Positions 1 to 5,661 of a DNA stretch of 10,207 nt are shown here, in pieces. Below the pieces are notes generated by a model. It saw nothing but the letters and a program-made list of their open reading frames with translations, ran no database searches and had not been told where the DNA came from. Each line of letters begins with the position of its first letter. Position 1 is the stretch's first letter. Source of the stretch: Clostridiales bacterium (GTDB lineage Bacteria > Bacillota_A > Clostridia > Saccharofermentanales > Saccharofermentanaceae); the NCBI GenBank assembly GCA_017649745.1, contig JAGCGE010000083.1, positions 1 through 10,207 of the forward strand, in the 5' to 3' direction. Made by a program: the position numbers and the translations under genes.

Positions 1-514
1 CCCATAACTGAACTTCAATATAAGCATATTGTCCTAACGACTTCTTACAATACTCTTCAACTGAATCATTACATTCTCTAATACCTTCCAATAGCATTGA
101 CTTAGTAAGGACTTCAGGTTCCTTCCCGTGTATCAGGAGCGCACAGCTGTCACCAAGCGTAAAGCTCACCTGATCATCCGGAATATCAGAAAGGTCGAAA
201 ACAATCTTATCGTTAGTATCAAACCAATCCCTTAGGTATTCGCACTCACCTAAAACAAACGAATAAGGATGCATAAGTTTAGGCTTTCCTCCAAGTGCGA
301 TAAAAGCTTCACGAACATAATCATCAGCTCTTTTTCTATTCGGATAATAGTTTACAAAATCTGCAAATCTTCCAAAGCTTGTCGTATCAGGATGCTCATC
401 AGCAAGTTCTTTAGCAACTCGAAAAGCCTCCTGCTCAGGAAGGTTCATGATGTTTTTCCAAGGATCAGTTTCGGGATAAAAGTAATGTGTAATATAAAGT
501 CTCTTCATTTTCAT
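1..514 (-). CDS. Conserved-looking protein of unknown function, C-terminus cut by left window edge
   Basis: The reading frame is open from ATG at 514 to the left edge, giving 171 codons with no stop. It begins MKMKRLYITHYFYPE and continues with Trp, Asp and Tyr-rich segments such as PWKNIMNLPEQEAF (about residues 18-31), RFADFVNYYPNRKRADDY (about 49-66) and FTLGDSCALLIHG. There is no signal peptide and no hydrophobic segment, so a soluble cytoplasmic protein is likely. The start is supported by an AAGGATGG ribosome binding site a few bases upstream (517-524). It lies downstream of the methyltransferase at 552-1241 on the same strand, separated by 37 bases that hold a small hairpin, so the two could be co-transcribed. 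I recall similar uncharacterised proteins in Clostridia but can name no family or function, and no catalytic motif is apparent. The real end lies outside the window. Confidence 0.82.
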   Translation of the reverse strand, partial: MKMKRLYITHYFYPETDPWKNIMNLPEQEAFRVAKELADEHPDTTSFGRFADFVNYYPNRKRADDYVREAFIALGGKPKLMHPYSFVLGECEYLRDWFDTNDKIVFDLSDIPDDQVSFTLGDSCALLIHGKEPEVLTKSMLLEGIRECNDSVEEYCKKSLGQYAYIEVQLW

Positions 515-528
515 ATACCATCCTTAAT

Positions 529-548
529 GTTATTTCCAATGAAATAAC
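529..548. repeat. 8-bp perfect hairpin between two minus-strand genes
   Basis: GTTATTTC (529-536) and GAAATAAC (541-548) pair perfectly around a 4-base loop. The hairpin starts three bases past the stop codon of the upstream methyltransferase and ends just before the ribosome binding site of the next gene. It has no following T-run on the minus strand, so it is a poor intrinsic terminator. It may instead be a transcript-stabilising or processing element, or chance in AT-rich DNA. Confidence 0.45.
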
Positions 549-551
549 TTA

Positions 552-1241
552 TCAAAGTTTCTTCCATTCTGCGATAAAGAACAACGGCAAGTCCTCGTTT
601 TTAATATCATCATTATACGTCTTTGGTTCTTCTGTATAAACGAGCATAAATCCTGCATTAGAAACAGTATTCAGATAATAAGACAGCGGACGATGAAAAT
701 GCGTAGTCTCTCCCCAGAAATCGTTAACAGATCTGCTTGGGGTAAGATACGAAGTTATCATTTTCCCGATCTTACCTGTACTCTTATCCTCTTCCCAAGA
801 ACCGTTATAAAAAGCAGGATGAACTATCGAGAAATAAAAGGTTCCGCCTCTTTTAAGGACTCTGCCACACTCTTTGATAACACCATCAATGTCAGGAATA
901 TCCATAAGCAACTGGTTGCATAATATGATATCAAAACCAGCATCTTCAAAAGGCAACGGCTTTAGGACATCTGCAACTTGAAAACTGCACTCGGGATATC
1001 TTTTTCTCGCAATATCGATCATAGTTTCAGAACCGTCAACCCCGACAGGATCACCGCCGATCTTTCTAAAATGATCGGTATAGCAACCGTTGCCGCAACC
1101 AAGATCCAAGATCTTCTCACCATTAAGCATTTCAAAACGCTTTTCAACGATTACCTTATTAACAGCTGAATAATCAGAACGTTCCTGTTCTTCAGAATAC
1201 TTTTCAGCAGCTTTATTCCATTGATCGATTATTCCGTCCAT
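552..1241 (-). CDS. Class I SAM-dependent methyltransferase (Methyltransf_11/25-like)
   Basis: A 229-residue protein with the Rossmann-type SAM-binding core in order. Motif I, ILDLGCGNGC, is at residues 44-53; the acidic ribose contact is in VGVDGSE (D69); DVLKPLPF (91-98) is the adenine-side loop; FDIILCNQLLMDIPD (103-117) is motif IV; and RVLKRGGTFYFSI (127-139) is the strand that follows. The C-terminal part, with FHRPLSYYLNTVSNAGF, is the usual substrate-side lid of small-molecule methyltransferases. The substrate cannot be read from sequence; UbiE/biotin-type names would be guesses. Length is typical of stand-alone enzymes. An AAAGGA site sits 7 bases before the ATG. It follows the cysteine hydrolase at 1263-1811 by 21 bases, so the two probably share a transcript. 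No signal peptide is present, so the enzyme is cytoplasmic. Confidence 0.93.
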   Translation of the reverse strand: MDGIIDQWNKAAEKYSEEQERSDYSAVNKVIVEKRFEMLNGEKILDLGCGNGCYTDHFRKIGGDPVGVDGSETMIDIARKRYPECSFQVADVLKPLPFEDAGFDIILCNQLLMDIPDIDGVIKECGRVLKRGGTFYFSIVHPAFYNGSWEEDKSTGKIGKMITSYLTPSRSVNDFWGETTHFHRPLSYYLNTVSNAGFMLVYTEEPKTYNDDIKNEDLPLFFIAEWKKL

Positions 1242-1262
1242 GAGTTTTTCCTTTACTGCCTA

Positions 1263-1811
1263 TCACAGATCAACTGTTGCTATTTCGGTTCTAAGGAGTC
1301 TGATTGCCTGTTCAACAGTTACTATCTTAGCGTATCGTGGTCCCCACATGAATTCATTATAATACTTGTAGGCTGTTTCCTTATCAAAGTACGGATTATC
1401 ATAGGTCGAGTTTGTATATTCCGGAACGATCATATTGAAGCCTCTTTCGAATCCACTCTTGATGGTCGCATCCATACAATAGTCTGTTGATATACCAACA
1501 GTTATGATATCTTTTTCACCCTTAGAGTTCAGATATTCTGTTAATCTTGTCATCGGATGAAAAGAACTGTTAACATTCTTCTCAAAACGTCTTTCACCGT
1601 CTCTCGGTGCGAACTCCTCATATATCTCATAATTGTCCGTACCTTTGTCCAGATCAGTACCAGGGCCATCATCATGCTGGACATATGCGACCTCGACATT
1701 ATTCTCCCTGGCAACTGCGATCAACTGCTTAATATTTTCTCTAACTGTTTCAAACGCATATAGCCTTTCGTCAAAACAGCCCTTTTGTGTATCTACAACT
1801 AAAAGTATCAT
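1263..1811 (-). CDS. Isochorismatase-like cysteine hydrolase
   Basis: A 182-residue protein of the isochorismatase-like hydrolase family, which includes nicotinamidases and N-carbamoyl amidohydrolases. The catalytic triad of the family is visible: Asp7 in LLVVDTQKG, Lys78 in RRFEKNVNSSF, and Cys112 in GISTDYCMDAT. The segment IITVGISTDYCMDATIKSG (102-120) is the nucleophile elbow typical of the family. The region after Cys112 is unusual in containing several Tyr residues (YTNSTYDNPYFDKETAYKYY), probably part of the substrate pocket. The amide or isochorismate-like substrate cannot be assigned; a nicotinamidase would normally carry a clear Asp-His-His metal site, which I do not see. A GGGAGGG ribosome site precedes the ATG. 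It is the first gene of a minus-strand pair with the methyltransferase downstream, and a 20-bp dyad (1834-1853) lies just upstream. Confidence 0.93.
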   Translation of the reverse strand: MILLVVDTQKGCFDERLYAFETVRENIKQLIAVARENNVEVAYVQHDDGPGTDLDKGTDNYEIYEEFAPRDGERRFEKNVNSSFHPMTRLTEYLNSKGEKDIITVGISTDYCMDATIKSGFERGFNMIVPEYTNSTYDNPYFDKETAYKYYNEFMWGPRYAKIVTVEQAIRLLRTEIATVDL

Positions 1812-1833
1812 TCATTACCCTCCCTCTACTTAA

Positions 1834-1853
1834 TTGTTATCTTAACATAACAA
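1834..1853. promoter_or_regulatory. Spaced 7-bp inverted repeat upstream of the cysteine hydrolase, possible operator
   Basis: TTGTTAT (1834-1840) and ATAACAA (1847-1853) are perfect inverted copies around a 6-base spacer. The dyad lies 22-42 bases upstream of the hydrolase start, in the 130-base divergent region between that gene and the plus-strand small ORF. Size and symmetry suit a dimeric repressor site, but the region is AT-rich and no convincing -35/-10 pair was found around it, so this is a tentative call. A separate 12-bp palindrome, CTTTTCGAAAAG, is at 1890-1901. Confidence 0.3.
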
Positions 1854-1941
1854 AACATTTCTAGGAAAACACAAGATTTCACTAATATACTTTTCGAAAA
1901 GAAAATAGAATAATTACATAGATATCTAGCCAGGAGGAAGT

Positions 1942-2025
1942 ATGAAACGTCATATAGCATACGGCGAGATATCCGAAGACGGGATTGCGATCGAATGCAC
2001 GTACGGACCGCGTCCTGGAGGTTAA
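1942..2025 (+). CDS. Possible 27-residue small ORF of unknown function
   Basis: ATG at 1942 opens 27 codons ending in TAA (2023-2025). The peptide starts MKRHIAYGEISEDG and ends in ECTYGPRPGG. What supports it is a near-ideal CAGGAGGAAG ribosome site whose AGGAGG ends five bases before the ATG, in a gap that otherwise has no gene. The peptide is mixed polar, with no membrane segment and one Cys. It may be a true small protein, or the N-terminal stub of a longer gene whose remainder was lost when the neighbouring HD-domain gene or the hairpin arrived. It runs opposite to its neighbours and ends inside a perfect inverted repeat (2022-2053). I do not recognise the family. The Gly-Gly end recalls double-glycine leaders, but the leader pattern is otherwise absent. 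Confidence 0.35.
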   Translation: MKRHIAYGEISEDGIAIECTYGPRPGG

Positions 2026-2053
2026 CAATATGCAACTATTTGCATATTGTTAA
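2022..2053. terminator. Perfect 14-bp inverted repeat between convergent genes, probable bidirectional terminator
   Basis: TTAACAATATGCAA (2022-2035) and TTGCATATTGTTAA (2040-2053) pair perfectly around the loop CTAT. The element contains the stop codon of the plus-strand small ORF and ends two bases after the stop of the minus-strand HD-domain gene. That position between convergent genes fits a shared terminator. The stem is AT-rich and no clean T-run follows on either strand, so a recombination scar or a protein site is also possible. Confidence 0.5.
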
Positions 2054-2055
2054 TA

Positions 2056-2679
2056 TCACTTAACAGGCGGTTTCCAAGGCTTAGGTGTCAGCAACGATGT
2101 CTTCCCCACATCAGGTAAAACATCATATATAGAGCAACCCATCATTTCTTCAAAATGCTCTTTGATATCAAATGCGACCTCCCAGCCTTTAATATATTCT
2201 TCCATTATTCCATAGCGGCGAGTCACATCAACAAAACGCTTTTCCAAGATTACAAATCCATAATCAACAGCAAGTGCATCACAAAGCTGGATCAGTCTGT
2301 CGTAATCATCAGTCTCACAATCGATAATATAATTCTTTATCTCTTTTTCCACATCAGAATCAGGTTCATAGTTGAACTCATCCTTCATTCGAAGATACGA
2401 ATGAGTCATACAGATCCTGGCTGCTTCGTCCCATCCTTTCTCCATGCAGAATTTATATCCTTCATAAACATGTGTCGGGATATCAACTATACCGACTCGA
2501 CGTCCGATATCATGCAAAACTCCAATGATATAAGCTTTATCTTCATCAAGTCCTTCTATCTTTTGAGCGATATTTCTGGCAGCAATTCCAACATTCTCTG
2601 AATGCTTAGTCCACGGACCCGGATTTAATTCACCCGCGATTCTCAATTCATTCAGTGCTTCTTCCTTAGTGGGTAACAT
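2056..2679 (-). CDS. HD-domain metal-dependent phosphohydrolase
   Basis: A 207-residue protein beginning MLPTKEEALNEL. With that start, HD-superfamily residues are His26 in TKHSENVG, His56-Asp57 in GVLHDIGRR, further His70 and His93 in the region that binds a second metal in some members, and Asp134 in LIQLCDALA. The pattern H...HD...D defines the HD fold, which hydrolyses phosphate esters including nucleotides and second messengers; the substrate here is unknown. An ATG six codons upstream (2697) also exists, but it has no ribosome site, while GGAGGGAAG (2687-2695) lies seven bases before the ATG at 2679, so the shorter start is preferred. It follows the CPBP protease gene by only about 32 bases and probably shares its transcript. 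The C-terminus ends in a Lys/Pro-rich KPWKPPVK. Confidence 0.9.
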   Translation of the reverse strand: MLPTKEEALNELRIAGELNPGPWTKHSENVGIAARNIAQKIEGLDEDKAYIIGVLHDIGRRVGIVDIPTHVYEGYKFCMEKGWDEAARICMTHSYLRMKDEFNYEPDSDVEKEIKNYIIDCETDDYDRLIQLCDALAVDYGFVILEKRFVDVTRRYGIMEEYIKGWEVAFDIKEHFEEMMGCSIYDVLPDVGKTSLLTPKPWKPPVK

Positions 2680-2686
2680 GTATAAT

Positions 2687-2695
2687 CTTCCCTCC
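2687..2695 (-). promoter_or_regulatory. Ribosome binding site that decides the HD-gene start
   Basis: GGAGGGAAG on the minus strand, with a 7-base spacer to the ATG at 2679. The longer in-frame ATG at 2697 overlaps the purine run itself and has only a weak upstream sequence, so the site argues for the shorter protein. Confidence 0.65.
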
Positions 2696-2711
2696 ATCCG
2701 AAAAGATTATA

Positions 2712-3677
2712 TCATAGTTTAGTTACCTTCCTTCGTCTTAGCAGTACAGATAGAATGGTACATCCTATAACCAATATAACGGTAACTCCAAGACCGCCTT
2801 CCAGACCAAAACTACCACCATTAACAAATGACATTTTTTCGTTAAACACTGAAGAAAAAACAGACGGAACTTTTACTCCGCTGACAGGAATACCAAGAAC
2901 GTTACCCTGGATCATATTCCAAACTGTATGAAAACCTGCACAGAGCCAAATGTTTTTGCTATACAAAAACATCAGGGACGCTAGCACTCCATAAAGAAAC
3001 AGATTAATCAAAGCAAGAACAGTGATTCCCGACGGATTAAATATATGAAGAATTGCAAAAACAATACTATTTGCCATAACGGCAACGGTCACAGAATAAC
3101 AGCTCGCTATCATAGTCATAAGAAAACCTCGACACATTACTTCTTCAGCTAATCCCTGTATCGTCCATCCGATCACGAATAGGAACATATAAAATACAGA
3201 ACACTCCGCTTTTTCGAGTGTTAAAGCTCCTGTAAATATGCATATCAGAGTGGCTATAAACATACAGAAGGATGCTCCCACTATCCCGACGAGATATGAA
3301 GCAAACATATTCTTTTTGCTAAACCCTAATGTTCCTAAGTTAAGTTTTTCCTTAAACTTCGCATACAAAACAAAGATGATTATCATGAAGATCTCAGAAA
3401 AGAGCATGATCAAGATCAGGTTCTTATCTATCATTCCATCTCCAAATGTGATCTCAAAGCTGAAATCTCCCGTAACATCAGTTGTTCTCATAATGTTGCT
3501 CACGAAATAGACAGCTATCACTATACATGTAATGACCTGAGATAACATGAATAATCCCATCGTCTTACTGATCGTGATAAAGATATTGTTTCCAAGTCTT
3601 TTTTCATTTTGGGGTATTTTGAGCGCATTACTCATATCCTCCACCACCGATGGAGAAGTTTCATATTGATTTTTCAT
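2712..3677 (-). CDS. CPBP-family intramembrane glutamic protease (CAAX/Abi)
   Basis: A 321-residue polytopic membrane protein with the CPBP (CAAX protease / bacteriocin-processing) core. EE at 178-179 with Arg183 in GLAEEVMCRG forms motif 1 (EExxxR), FAILH (207-211) is motif 2 (FxxxH), and His250 with Asn254 in FHTVWN is motif 3. Hydrophobic segments are near residues 34-60, 87-105, 126-150, 161-177, 195-212, 219-238 and 296-313. The N-terminal 30 residues are polar and cytosolic. Such enzymes process peptides or prenylated proteins, or act in bacteriocin self-immunity; the substrate cannot be stated. An AGGAG site lies 9 bases before the ATG. Upstream by 25 bases is an XRE-like mini-gene, and downstream is the HD-domain gene. 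All catalytic residues are present, so the enzyme should be active. Confidence 0.93.
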   Translation of the reverse strand: MKNQYETSPSVVEDMSNALKIPQNEKRLGNNIFITISKTMGLFMLSQVITCIVIAVYFVSNIMRTTDVTGDFSFEITFGDGMIDKNLILIMLFSEIFMIIIFVLYAKFKEKLNLGTLGFSKKNMFASYLVGIVGASFCMFIATLICIFTGALTLEKAECSVFYMFLFVIGWTIQGLAEEVMCRGFLMTMIASCYSVTVAVMANSIVFAILHIFNPSGITVLALINLFLYGVLASLMFLYSKNIWLCAGFHTVWNMIQGNVLGIPVSGVKVPSVFSSVFNEKMSFVNGGSFGLEGGLGVTVILVIGCTILSVLLRRRKVTKL

Positions 3678-3702
3678 TTTAGTGGACTCCTTTATTTAAG
3701 AA

Positions 3703-3819
3703 TCAGCCGGTTATTATTCCACAGATCAAAAAAGCCGACCCAATAATGATCACCGGGATTATATGAAGTTCTTTTCGACGTTCAGCTACAAAGCAACCGA
3801 ATTTTTTAGCATCCATCAT
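3703..3819 (-). pseudogene. XRE-type regulator remnant: HTH N-terminus fused to a membrane helix (38 codons)
   Basis: The frame starts MMDAKKFGCFVAERRKEL, which matches the opening of clostridial XRE-family regulators of the MDxKKFG...RRKELGMTQ type. Just where the helix-turn-helix (TQxELA...VSxWE) should follow, it jumps to HIIPVIIIGSAFLICGIITG and a TGA stop. The second part is one membrane helix, as found at the C-terminus of XRE proteins with membrane tails. The simplest reading is an in-frame internal deletion that removed the DNA-binding core. A strong GGAGG site (3825-3829) with a 5-base spacer is kept, so a 38-residue membrane peptide could still be made. It sits 25 bases upstream of the CPBP gene on the same strand. 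A genuine small membrane protein is the alternative. The remaining bases of the 304-base gap (3678-3981) hold only the terminator at 3931-3964 and no other gene I can support. Confidence 0.55.
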
Positions 3820-3930
3820 TTTCACCTCCGATTGCATCCTATATCCATTCTCGTCAAACATCAACCGACTTATCGTTTACCTGCTGCAAACGCCTATATA
3901 TCAAGGATTCTACGTTTAGTTTATTTACAT

Positions 3931-3964
3931 AAAAAAGTGGACAAAGGGATACGCCTCTGTCCAC
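3931..3964 (-). terminator. Rho-independent terminator after the AraC-family gene
   Basis: Read on the minus strand, GTGGACAGAGG (3964-3954), loop CGTATC, and CCTTTGTCCAC (3947-3937) form an 11-bp stem with one G-U pair, directly followed by six T residues (3936-3931). It begins 18 bases after the stop codon of the regulator at 3982-4878 and closes the four-gene run that starts at 7396. Confidence 0.93.
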
Positions 3965-3981
3965 AACATTGTATCATAATG

Positions 3982-4878
3982 CTATTTCTTACGGATTGGG
4001 ATCCACAATTCGCAGATAAGGTTCTCACGTGCTCCTTCCGTATCGAAGTACAGTTCATAGTCTGTCTCGTCTACTGCTTCGTAGCCGCTCTGCGGTAAGA
4101 ATTCCTTATAGAACTTTGACCATACCTCTCCGATCACATCAGCATTTTCTCCAATGCAGTCAAAAACCACATAAGTTCCTGCAGGAACATCCCACATACG
4201 GAATCCCTTCTCTTCAAGTGCAGCAGAATCAAAATCTGGAGTATCCTCATCGATCTTTATACCGATACCATAGTCAAAAGTTGTTGAACCTTCAGGTGTC
4301 GGTGTACAAAGACCATAAAGATCACGCTTGCCATCCTCTTTCAACATCCAGATCGGAGAGAGCATCTGATTCTGATTACACTCCGCCCAGAAATCCGGGA
4401 TCTCATGATTATCATCATCGTTGATGATCTCTGTCTTAAATGTCCTTGTAAGAGCGATAAACTTCTTCTCTTCTGTTTGAACAATACGATAATCCATGCT
4501 TTTACCTCCATCAACAGTCAGTTTTATGATCAGGGGATTGAAAAGTATGAGTTTCCCGCTTTCCTCTCTTGCAACTCTCGGAGCAACACCATGGAATCTT
4601 GTAAAAGCCTTGGTGAAGCTCTCCGGCGTATCGTAACCATACTTCAGAGCGATATCGGTGATCCTTGCATCAGTCTCGACGATCTCTCTTCCGGCAAGTG
4701 AAAGCCTTCTGTTTCGGATATATGCATTGGCTGTCATCCCTGTAAGAAAGCTGAAGGCTCTGTGAAACTCGTAGGCTGAAGTGTGCACATGCTTCGCCAC
4801 GTCTTCATAGTTGATTTCCTCCAGCAGATGATCTTCCATAAAAGTTATTGCCTTCTGCATATCAGCGATCCAATCCAT
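3982..4878 (-). CDS. AraC-family transcriptional regulator with GyrI-like effector-binding domain
   Basis: A 298-residue protein. Residues 1-105 are a double helix-turn-helix of AraC type: EEINYEDVAKHVHTSAYEFHRAF (about 20-42) is the first motif and ITDIALKYGYDTPESFTKAFTRFHGVAP (about 73-100) the conserved second one. Residues about 128-298 are the effector-binding, GyrI-like fold seen in Rob and BmrR-type activators, with the hallmark CELWIPI near the C-terminus and Glu290 as the likely ligand-contact acid. Such regulators respond to amphipathic or drug-like molecules. A TTG two codons upstream (4884) is only two bases from AGGAGG (4887-4892), while the ATG at 4878 has an ideal 8-base spacer and is chosen. 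It is the last gene of the MBL-lipoprotein-HAD-AraC run, 73 bases after the HAD gene, and could control that run or a distant target. Confidence 0.93.
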   Translation of the reverse strand: MDWIADMQKAITFMEDHLLEEINYEDVAKHVHTSAYEFHRAFSFLTGMTANAYIRNRRLSLAGREIVETDARITDIALKYGYDTPESFTKAFTRFHGVAPRVAREESGKLILFNPLIIKLTVDGGKSMDYRIVQTEEKKFIALTRTFKTEIINDDDNHEIPDFWAECNQNQMLSPIWMLKEDGKRDLYGLCTPTPEGSTTFDYGIGIKIDEDTPDFDSAALEEKGFRMWDVPAGTYVVFDCIGENADVIGEVWSKFYKEFLPQSGYEAVDETDYELYFDTEGARENLICELWIPIRKK

Positions 4879-4886
4879 TCTCAATG

Positions 4887-4892
4887 CCTCCT
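4887..4892 (-). promoter_or_regulatory. Ribosome binding site that decides the AraC-family gene start
   Basis: AGGAGG on the minus strand lies 8 bases before ATG at 4878, but only 2 bases before the in-frame TTG at 4884. Spacing therefore selects the ATG. Confidence 0.75.
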
Positions 4893-4951
4893 GTTGATGA
4901 CATAATAGGACATGCTTAAGCTTAGTACATTTCCAACTTTGCGAAGATCTG

Positions 4952-5620
4952 TCAGGTGGTCACTTCTTGATAAGCTAAAGCATCCGTTAGTTTAGTAATA
5001 CACTCTATTCCCTCAGGAATATCTTTGCCGAATCTGTTTAGCCATAATGCTCTGATATTAAGGGATGAGGCTCCTTTAACATCACTGCTTACGGAATCTC
5101 CGATATGGATCACTTCCTCAGGTTTAAGCCCAGTCGCTTTAAGCGCAAGCTCAAACAGTTCACGTCTCGGTTTATACGATCTCGCATCTTCTGAAGTAAA
5201 GACACCTGAAGGTTTTAGTCCGTGATGTTCGATAGCCTTAAGAATATCTGAAGTGTCTATATTTGAGACTATATATATCGGTAAAGTACTACTCTCAAAG
5301 AATTCCTTTGACTCTTCGAATATCGGTGGCTTGACCCAGTGATCGAACATCATATTGCTAAGGATTTCCGCATCAGCAGAAGATCCGAACTTTTCGAGAG
5401 TATGTTCAAGAGATCTCTTCTCAAGAGCGCGCTGAGTCTCAAAGTTATCACCGTAAGATACAAGGAACATTTTTTGAAAGTCAGTCCACCAAAAATAACC
5501 GATCTCCCCTTTATCCTCAGCGTTACTGGTATCTGAGATGATCTGCGTTATCTTCTTAATGACTTCTCCGTCCTCATGAACGACCGTGCCGTAAAAATCC
5601 ACGAAAAAGGCTTTGATCAT
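4952..5620 (-). CDS. HAD-superfamily hydrolase with Tyr in place of the second motif-I Asp
   Basis: A 222-residue protein starting MIKAFFVDFYGTVV. HAD motifs in order are DFYGT with nucleophile Asp8, IYIVSNID with Ser119 (motif II), SYKPRRELF with Lys150 (motif III), and HIGDSVSSD with Asp175 and Asp180 (motif IV). A helical cap lies between motifs I and II (about residues 13-95), as in subfamily C1. Position 10 is Tyr, where phosphatases normally have the general acid/base Asp; L-2-haloacid dehalogenases also have Tyr there (DAYGT), so dehalogenase-like or altered chemistry is possible. An ATG at 5626 is only one base from the AGGAG site, while the ATG at 5620 is seven bases away, so the latter is chosen. 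It lies 41 bases after the lipoprotein gene and upstream of the AraC-family regulator. No signal peptide is present. Confidence 0.9.
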   Translation of the reverse strand: MIKAFFVDFYGTVVHEDGEVIKKITQIISDTSNAEDKGEIGYFWWTDFQKMFLVSYGDNFETQRALEKRSLEHTLEKFGSSADAEILSNMMFDHWVKPPIFEESKEFFESSTLPIYIVSNIDTSDILKAIEHHGLKPSGVFTSEDARSYKPRRELFELALKATGLKPEEVIHIGDSVSSDVKGASSLNIRALWLNRFGKDIPEGIECITKLTDALAYQEVTT

Positions 5621-5627
5621 CGGCATT

Positions 5628-5632
5628 CTCCT
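5628..5632 (-). promoter_or_regulatory. Ribosome binding site that decides the HAD-gene start
   Basis: AGGAG on the minus strand is 7 bases before ATG at 5620 and 1 base before ATG at 5626. The spacing favours the shorter protein, which also starts as HAD proteins usually do, a few residues before the motif-I strand. Confidence 0.65.
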
Positions 5633-5661
5633 TATAATTTAACAATGTTACTATTTTGATC

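Noticed and set aside
1942..2025. Double-glycine bacteriocin leader (peptide ends RPGG)
   Set aside because: No hydrophobic leader pattern, no core peptide after Gly-Gly and no transporter gene nearby.
2155..2601. 148-codon open frame on the plus strand
   Set aside because: Antisense to the HD-domain gene, with low-complexity Ile/Ser-rich content and no ribosome site.
3836..3864. TTGATG and TAGGAT 17 bases apart on the minus strand as a promoter
   Set aside because: The transcript start would fall on the ribosome site of the mini-gene, leaving almost no leader.
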